From assembly GCA_021323265.1 (NCBI GenBank), contig JAJTCO010000059.1, positions 1 to 35,862 of the forward strand: DNA of 35,862 nucleotides, in the 5' to 3' direction. The stretch is from Pseudoduganella sp. (lineage in GTDB: Bacteria > Pseudomonadota > Gammaproteobacteria > Burkholderiales > Burkholderiaceae_D). The position numbers were made by a program, and so were the translations under genes. Positions 31,282 through 35,862 of the stretch are shown here, in pieces (the first letter of the stretch is position 1; each line of letters starts with the position of its first letter). The notes beneath the pieces were generated by a model. That model saw only the letters and a list, made by a program, of their open reading frames with translations. It was not told where the DNA came from and searched no databases.

Positions 31282-32514
31282 GTGCCGCTGTTCGCCTACA
31301 AAGGCCGCAACGCGCGCGGCGAGTTGATGCAAGGGGTGCTGGAGGCAGCCGACAGCGGCGCCGTGGCCGACCACCTGTTCAGCACTGGCGTGACGCCGAT
31401 CGAGATTGCCGTGACCAAGGCCGTGGCCAAGCGTGCCGACGGCGACAGCCTGTGGGAGCGCCTGACCGAACGCAAGGTCGAATCGATGGACGTGCAGCTG
31501 TTCAGCCGCCAGATGTATACCCTGCTCAAATCCGGCGTGCCGATCATGCGCGGCCTGGCCGGCCTGCAGGAGTCGGCGATCAGCAAATCGTTCGGACGCG
31601 TCATCAAGGACTTGCGCGAATCGCTGGACTCCGGCCGCGAACTATCGGCAGCCATGCGGCGGCACCCCGATGTGTTTACGCCTTTCTACTTGTCGATGGT
31701 GCGGGTGGGCGAAATGACCGGACGCCTGGAGGAAGTATTCCTGCGCCTGTTCGAGCACCTGGAGTTCGACCGCGACATGCGAGAACGGGTCAAGACCGCG
31801 CTGCGCTACCCGAGCTTTGTCGTCATCGCAATGATCGCCGCGATGGTGATCGTAAATATTTTCGTCATTCCCGCGTTCGCCAAGGTCTTCGCCAGCTTCC
31901 ACGCTGAGCTGCCCCTGATGACCCGGATCCTGATCGGCAGTTCGAACTTCATGGTCAAGTACTGGCCGGCGATGATTATCGCCACAGTAGGCTCGATCTA
32001 CGGATTCCGCGCGTGGATCGCAACGACGAACGGGCGCTACACCTGGGACCGCATCAAGTTAAAGCTCCCGATTGCCGGCAAGATCATCCACAAGGCGACG
32101 ATGTCGCGCTTCGCACGCAGCTTCTCGCTGTCGGCGCGCAGCGGGGTGCCGATCGTGCAGGCGCTGACCGTGGTTGGCCAGACGGTCGACAATGCCTACC
32201 TGACATCGCGGATCGAGCAGATGCGCGATGGCGTGGAGCGCGGCGAGTCCATCCTTCGCACGGCGGTCACGGCCAACGTCTTCACGCCAGTGGTGTTGCA
32301 GATGATTGCGGTGGGTGAGGAGTCCGGCTCGCTCGACGACCTGATGGACGAGATTGCGGCCATGTATGAGCGGGAGGTTGATTACGAGCTGAAGACCTTG
32401 TCCGCCCAGATCGAACCGATCCTGATTACCTTCCTCGGCGTGATGGTGTTGATCCTGGCACTTGGCATCTTCCTGCCGATCTGGGACCTGGGTAAAGCTG
32501 CATTGCGGCGATGA
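31282..32514 (+). CDS. mshG: MSHA platform protein MshG (PilC/GspF family)
   Basis: This 410-residue inner-membrane platform protein starts at a GTG one base after the mshE stop. Both T2SSF domains are present: QLFSRQMYTLLKSGVPIMRG with SMVRVGEMTGRLEEVFLRL, and SRFARSFSLSARSGVPIVQAL, shown in parts SRFARSFSLSARSG and GVPIVQAL, with IAVGEESGSLDDLMDEIA. Transmembrane helices lie near 175-200, 225-245 and 375-400. The N-terminal MPLFAYKGRNARGELMQG is the usual opening of the family. Its stop overlaps the mshF start by four bases (ATGA). It partners MshE and is clearly separate from the copy at 22286-23482. Confidence 0.93.
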   Translation: MPLFAYKGRNARGELMQGVLEAADSGAVADHLFSTGVTPIEIAVTKAVAKRADGDSLWERLTERKVESMDVQLFSRQMYTLLKSGVPIMRGLAGLQESAISKSFGRVIKDLRESLDSGRELSAAMRRHPDVFTPFYLSMVRVGEMTGRLEEVFLRLFEHLEFDRDMRERVKTALRYPSFVVIAMIAAMVIVNIFVIPAFAKVFASFHAELPLMTRILIGSSNFMVKYWPAMIIATVGSIYGFRAWIATTNGRYTWDRIKLKLPIAGKIIHKATMSRFARSFSLSARSGVPIVQALTVVGQTVDNAYLTSRIEQMRDGVERGESILRTAVTANVFTPVVLQMIAVGEESGSLDDLMDEIAAMYEREVDYELKTLSAQIEPILITFLGVMVLILALGIFLPIWDLGKAALRR

Positions 32515-33011
32515 CTGTGGCTCTGGCGCAACGCTCGCTTGAACGTGGTGCAACTCGGTTTGAGTTTGCGGTAGCGATGTCGGTTGTTGCGATACTGGCT
32601 ACGGTGCTTTTGCAAAGGATAAATTTATATCAACTCGAAGCTGAGCAAGCGACTGTGCGGCAGGTGCTTGCCTTGTTGCGGGGCGCACTAATTGCAAAGC
32701 AAGGCGAGCTTCATTCTCGTGGGAAGTCGGACGAGATTCGGAACTTGATTGATCGAAATCCGATGGATTGGCTTGAGCCAAAGCCCGCAAACTATGTCGG
32801 AGTCCGTAATGGCGAAAGCACGCTTTCTGTCGCGCCAGGAAACTGGTTCTTTGACAGTGAAACAAGAACCTTGTCGTATGTGTTAAGTAATCGCGAACAA
32901 TTTTTAGGAACCGGGGCCAAACGCTTGAATTTCAAGGTAAAATTTAACGGCACACCTTCAGCTATGGTGCCCGGGGCAGGCGGTTTGACCCTGGAGCAAA
33001 CTCAAAATTAG
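32511..33011 (+). CDS. mshF: MshF-like pilus assembly protein
   Basis: This 166-residue protein has one N-terminal hydrophobic helix in RFEFAVAMSVVAILATVLLQ, preceded by basic and polar residues. The segment recalls a prepilin helix but lacks a Gly-Phe-Thr cleavage site, as in MshF, which also follows mshG in other MSHA loci. The rest is a coiled-coil-prone stretch (EAEQATVRQVLALLRGALIA) and a beta-rich C-terminus (GNWFFDSETRTLSYVL). The DNA is visibly poorer in G+C than its neighbours: bases 32581-32640 hold 25 G or C of 60. It is translationally coupled to mshG. The name rests on order and topology more than on sequence similarity. Confidence 0.7.
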   Translation: MTVALAQRSLERGATRFEFAVAMSVVAILATVLLQRINLYQLEAEQATVRQVLALLRGALIAKQGELHSRGKSDEIRNLIDRNPMDWLEPKPANYVGVRNGESTLSVAPGNWFFDSETRTLSYVLSNREQFLGTGAKRLNFKVKFNGTPSAMVPGAGGLTLEQTQN

Positions 33012-33045
33012 AACCGCAGCACACTTGTAATCGGGAGAATGTCAA

Positions 33046-33573
33046 ATGAAGCAAAAACTGCAGGGCACTGCGCAGTCTGGTTTTACCTTGATCGAGTTGA
33101 TTGTCGTCATGGTGATCCTCGGCATCCTGGCTGCCACCGCGTTGCCGCGCTTTATTAATTTGGGTGGTGATGCCCGTCTGGCCAGCTTGCAAGCTGTACG
33201 GGGTTCCTTGGAGTCGACTAGCTCAATGGTCCATGGGCAGTTCCTGGCCTCTGCAGCGGTTCGTACTGCCGGTTCCGTTACTAACGAAGGTGTTCAGGTC
33301 ACTATCGTAAACGGCTATCCTGCTGCGAATGCGAATACTGTGGCAGCAGCTGGCTTGAATGCGGCTGACTACACAGTTACCTATAACAATACTGCCAATG
33401 CGACGAGTATTACAGGTACTACTCCAGCGATCCCGGCGAATGGGTTTGTGGTGGTCCCAAATAGCATCGCTGGCTCGATCACTGCGACAACTTGCAATGT
33501 AACTTACGCGCAATCTACCGGAGCGAATATCGCACCAGTAATCACAATGAACGCGACCGCAGCCAATTGCTAG
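33046..33573 (+). CDS. mshA: MSHA major pilin MshA
   Basis: This 175-residue prepilin has a leader of 12 residues ending in Gly, then [20 protein letters not shown] with Glu+5 intact. The helix continues into [20 protein letters not shown], which is characteristic of MshA-type pilins. The globular domain is Ala/Asn/Thr-rich, and a C-terminal cysteine pair (Cys150 and the last residue, Cys175) forms the usual D-region disulphide. CGGGAG lies about nine bases before the ATG. A 34-base gap from mshF, and a terminator right after the stop, show that mshA ends the plus-strand operon. Prepilin peptidase is not in the window. Confidence 0.93.
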   Translation: MKQKLQGTAQSGFTLIELIVVMVILGILAATALPRFINLGGDARLASLQAVRGSLESTSSMVHGQFLASAAVRTAGSVTNEGVQVTIVNGYPAANANTVAAAGLNAADYTVTYNNTANATSITGTTPAIPANGFVVVPNSIAGSITATTCNVTYAQSTGANIAPVITMNATAANC

Positions 33574-33596
33574 TAACTGTCTCCATTGCGACGACG

Positions 33597-33625
33597 AGCC
33601 AGGCCAAGCGCCTGGCTTTTTGTTT
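33597..33625 (+). terminator. Intrinsic terminator after mshA
   Basis: A perfect 8-bp stem AGCCAGGC / GCCTGGCT with a five-base CAAGC loop is followed by TTTTTGTTT. It starts 24 bases after the mshA stop codon. Confidence 0.9.
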
Positions 33626-33655
33626 CTGAAGCGAAATCTGGTGCCCGATAAGCCC

Positions 33656-33730
33656 GTGCCAGGTCTGTCATTCTTCGCTTTGAGAAAAATCAAAGAGTTG
33701 GTTGGTGTGTCCGAATGACAGACCTGGCAC
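33656..33730. repeat. Long perfect inverted repeat (REP-like) between convergent mshA and mshP
   Basis: GTGCCAGGTCTGTCATTC (33656-33673) is repeated as its exact reverse complement at 33713-33730, separated by 39 bases. The centre contains a second hairpin, CTTTGA/TCAAAG (33678-33695). The element ends seven bases from the mshP stop and is followed in the plus direction by CGACTTTT. It may act as a terminator for mshP read-through. Its form also resembles the repetitive extragenic palindromes of Oxalobacteraceae; that identification is from memory of similar sequences and is unverified. No transposase is adjacent. Confidence 0.8.
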
Positions 33731-33736
33731 CGACTT

Positions 33737-34198
33737 TTAGCAGTCGTCGCCGCCGGGCTGGAGGCAGGCGGTGACGATGCGGCGGCGCTCGGTGTATTCG
33801 TGGGTGTTGACGATGTTCGGGTCGGGGCAGACGGTGGCGGAGTTGCAGGCGAGGGCGTCGATCTGGAAAATCGTGTTCCGGATCGGTTGGCCGGCTGCGT
33901 TCTGACCGACCTCGTAGGTGTTCTGGGTGCACGTCACATTGACGAGGAAGCCGTTGTCGGCCGTCAGGTTCAGCACGGCATTGCCGCAGTTCCCTCGTTG
34001 TAAGGCTTGGTATAGCCCCCATTCGTTTCCGGCGCGCGCTGCTTGCCAGGCCTGGGCGGACAGAAGGTCCTGGCTGGCACTGGCCTGCTGCGTGGTGTAC
34101 ATGCGGACCGCTGCCGTCGCCAGCATGGCCAGCACGACCACCACGATTACCGCTGCAATGTAGGCGAAGCCGCCTTGGTGTGGGCTAGGTCGTTTCAC
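33737..34198 (-). CDS. mshP: MshP-like minor pilin (PilX class)
   Basis: This 153-residue protein has a basic start (MKRPSPHQGG) followed by FAYIAAVIVVVVLAMLATAA, with no Glu at the expected +5 position, as in MshP and PilX. The segment SQDLLSAQAWQAARAGNEWG is the hallmark helix of this class. Six cysteines are spread over the C-terminal half (two of them in ACNSATVCPD, the last at the C-terminus), so disulphides are likely. It overlaps mshO by four bases and is the last gene of the minus-strand block entering from the right. The MshQ gene that usually follows MshP is absent; the next feature is the inverted repeat. Confidence 0.88.
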   Translation of the reverse strand: MKRPSPHQGGFAYIAAVIVVVVLAMLATAAVRMYTTQQASASQDLLSAQAWQAARAGNEWGLYQALQRGNCGNAVLNLTADNGFLVNVTCTQNTYEVGQNAAGQPIRNTIFQIDALACNSATVCPDPNIVNTHEYTERRRIVTACLQPGGDDC

Positions 34199-35082
34199 GG
34201 GATGTTGGCCACATGGGCGCCATAGGACATGGTGACGGACTCGCCGCCGTCGGTCAGCGTAAGCGTTATTTCTACGTAACCGCTTTCCTCTGTAGTGCCG
34301 GGAAGGTAGTCGAAGGCGCAGGCTTCGACGTTGGTCGCCACTACCGGCGCATTTGCCACTGCAGCAGCCGGAACGCCTTGGGCGATCAGCAGCCCATAGT
34401 TTGCGGCGCGGAGGACTCGGCCGCGGCCGGTATTGCCGTTCAGGCCGGGGTTCTGGCAGATGAAGGTGACGGCCTGCTGTGCGGCTGGGACGACAAAGAA
34501 CCGTCCGCCGTCATACCCCTGCGGGAATTGGAATGGATTGGCGAACTGGATTCGCACTGTGCCAAGCGTGCGCACCGGATTGACCGGCTGGGTTGCCGGG
34601 GGTGGGGCGGCGACCTGATTAATCGTTGCGACATTGGTGGCGCCATAGATTTCGTTGGGTGACTGGTTGCCAATGACGATAAAGTCGCCCGGGACGGGCC
34701 AGGGGGCGAGCGGGGTCAATACGTCAAAGCCCATGCTCGGTTGGTTGGTGTCGAGCGCGAGGCTCTGGTTGACGGTGCCGTGCGCGATGTCCCATTGGAC
34801 GTCTGGCGCATTGCGGTAGCGGCCACCGCCTGATGTGGGCACGAATTCGAGCTCGTTGCCAACAACGCGTATCGAGTTCGGCACCGATGTCCTTATTTCG
34901 CGAATCATGCGCCGCATCGCAGTGTCGGCCTGATCGCTGAGGGCGGCGCGGCGGCCGGTCGCTACGTAGTTCTGTACTGAGGGCACGAAGAACATGGTCA
35001 GCATGCCTGCAATAATGCCGGTGACGACCATGACGACGATCAGTTCGACCAGCGTGAATCCGGACTGCTCCCGTCTTATCAT
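34195..35082 (-). CDS. mshO: MshO minor prepilin
   Basis: This 295-residue prepilin has an eight-residue leader (MIRREQSG) and then FTLVELIVVMVVTGIIAGML, with Glu+5 present. The following segment VPSVQNYVATGRRAALSDQAD and DTAMRRMIREIRTSVPNSIRV is the conserved start of MshO and of GspJ/PilW-like minor pilins. The long beta-rich remainder, including GGRYRNAPDVQ and PQGYDGGRFFVV, is in line with MshO length. It starts immediately after the mshD stop and overlaps mshP. Minor pilins of this type prime pilus assembly. Confidence 0.92.
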   Translation of the reverse strand: MIRREQSGFTLVELIVVMVVTGIIAGMLTMFFVPSVQNYVATGRRAALSDQADTAMRRMIREIRTSVPNSIRVVGNELEFVPTSGGGRYRNAPDVQWDIAHGTVNQSLALDTNQPSMGFDVLTPLAPWPVPGDFIVIGNQSPNEIYGATNVATINQVAAPPPATQPVNPVRTLGTVRIQFANPFQFPQGYDGGRFFVVPAAQQAVTFICQNPGLNGNTGRGRVLRAANYGLLIAQGVPAAAVANAPVVATNVEACAFDYLPGTTEESGYVEITLTLTDGGESVTMSYGAHVANIP

Positions 35083-35556
35083 TCAATACCTCGTGCGCCA
35101 GCCGCGCAACACGTGTGCTTGGCCGCCCGATGTTACCGTGATGTCGATGATGATGGCATCGGCTGGGGGCAAGTTGTTGGTGGTAATCGACGCTCCTGCC
35201 CCCGCGACCACGGCATTGACCGCGACATTCATTTGTGCGGCAAGGGGCAGGGCGTTGCCCGCCATGTCGCATGCGGGCTGGTTGTAGCCCTGGTAGTCGC
35301 GCACGTCATTGAAATGGTTGCGGGCGCAGCCGTTCAGTGCGGCTTCGGTCGGCGCGGCGACATCGAATTGCCGCAGCTGGATTTCTTCCATCATGCCTTC
35401 GGCGATGGCCGTCATCTGTTTGACCACCATCGGGTTGGTGCTGGCGACCGTCGTGCGGCTCAGCGCTGCTAGCACGCCTGCCAGGCCAACGCTGACGATG
35501 ACGATGGCGACAATCAGTTCGACGAGCGTTACCCCGCGCTGGCGTCTATTCGACAT
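35083..35556 (-). CDS. mshD: MshD minor prepilin
   Basis: This 157-residue prepilin is started at 35556, where MSNRRQRG is followed by VTLVELIVAIVIVSVGLAGV. The mature protein begins with Val instead of Phe but keeps Glu+5, as is common in the GspI/MshD class. AGGGAG lies ten bases upstream; a longer frame into the mshC gene is not family-like. The segment VVKQMTAIAEGMMEEIQLRQF is typical of MshD and PilV. Three cysteines are present, two of them close together in the central part. The gene overlaps the end of mshC by 11 bases and abuts mshO. Confidence 0.9.
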   Translation of the reverse strand: MSNRRQRGVTLVELIVAIVIVSVGLAGVLAALSRTTVASTNPMVVKQMTAIAEGMMEEIQLRQFDVAAPTEAALNGCARNHFNDVRDYQGYNQPACDMAGNALPLAAQMNVAVNAVVAGAGASITTNNLPPADAIIIDITVTSGGQAHVLRGWRTRY

Positions 35557-35862
35557 GGCCGGTTGCTCCCTGGATGACGATATCGGCCTCGCCTTGGATG
35601 GTGATGTTCCCTGCTGCGAGCACTTCCACACCATTCTGGATACGGGTGATGCGCCCATCGGGCTGGAATAGGAGGTTGCCTGCGATCCCGCCTGCGACGA
35701 CGTTCGGGTCGGAGCCTTGGTAGGGCGTGCCGTCCGGCGAGGCGTACGGCGAGGCGTACGGCGGGTTGCAGGCGCCGGGATTGGCGGTGGCGATCGTCAG
35801 CGTAACGGTGTTGCCGGCCACGTTCGCGCAGACCAGGCGGCGGTGGCTGACGGCGGACTTTT
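35546..35862 (-). CDS. mshC: MshC-like prepilin, C-terminal part (runs off the window)
   Basis: The frame is open to the right edge, so only the last roughly 105 residues are seen. The earliest visible residues, KSAVSHRRLVCANV, match the post-helix region of GspH/MshC-type pilins. They are followed by GNTVTLTIATANPGACN, a repeated PYASPYASPDG stretch, and a beta-rich end with LLFQPDGRITRIQNG and ITIQGEADIVIQG. The N-terminal prepilin signal must lie outside the window. Position before mshD, mshO and mshP supports the name. A GTG at 35821 is not a credible start because the family sequence continues through it. Confidence 0.8.
   Translation of the reverse strand, partial: KSAVSHRRLVCANVAGNTVTLTIATANPGACNPPYASPYASPDGTPYQGSDPNVVAGGIAGNLLFQPDGRITRIQNGVEVLAAGNITIQGEADIVIQGATGHVE
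35736..35759. repeat. Tandem 12-base repeat inside mshC
   Basis: GGCGAGGCGTAC occurs twice in direct succession and is followed by a third partial copy. It encodes the repeated PYAS tetrapeptide in frame, so unit number can change without a frameshift. Confidence 0.8.

Overview
The window is high-GC, densely packed bacterial chromosome. A betaproteobacterium of the Massilia/Duganella/Janthinobacterium type (Oxalobacteraceae) is the best guess. This rests on a PEP-CTERM protein, an MSHA-type pilus locus, an unfused phosphotransferase/acyl-CoA dehydrogenase pair and the codon bias. The assignment is inferred from gene content, not from a marker gene. No rRNA, tRNA, CRISPR array, transposase or integrase was seen.

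Region 1 (1-6414) holds the 3' part of a tail-specific S41 protease followed by an intrinsic terminator. Next come a secreted NHL-propeller protein with an M23-like domain, a convergent GIN-domain lipoprotein, a 327-base intergenic stretch with several hairpins, and a PEP-CTERM surface protein.

Region 2 (6470-17690) is metabolic and signalling. One plus-strand operon carries two acyl-CoA dehydrogenases and a MaoC hydratase. It converges on a translationally coupled pair: a 1469-residue hybrid histidine kinase and a response-regulator diguanylate cyclase. A minus-strand group then carries an acyl-CoA dehydrogenase, an APH-type phosphotransferase and a histidine phosphatase, resembling the unfused parts of ACAD10/11. 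Both fatty-acid units are preceded by a similar ACG(A/G)TCGT palindrome.

Region 3 (17695-35862) is almost entirely type IV filament machinery in three blocks. The minus block 29420-17695 runs mshM, mshL (secretin), a TPR protein, a second GspE/PilB ATPase, a second PilC/GspF platform protein, PilM/N-like, PilO-like and PilP-like genes, then three prepilins. The divergent plus block 29574-33573 runs mshE, mshG, mshF and mshA. The minus block from beyond 35862 to 33737 runs mshC, mshD, mshO and mshP, convergent with mshA.

Two complete motor/platform pairs therefore sit back to back around one secretin. The two ATPases differ at the N-terminal MshEN (c-di-GMP-binding) motif: the plus-strand MshE keeps the Arg-Leu-Gly start and the minus-strand copy has Pro-Leu-Gly. 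The most novel candidate is the minus-strand filament system, with its paired paralogous large prepilins and a candidate major pilin of its own. A perfect 18-bp inverted repeat lies exactly between the convergent mshA and mshP blocks.
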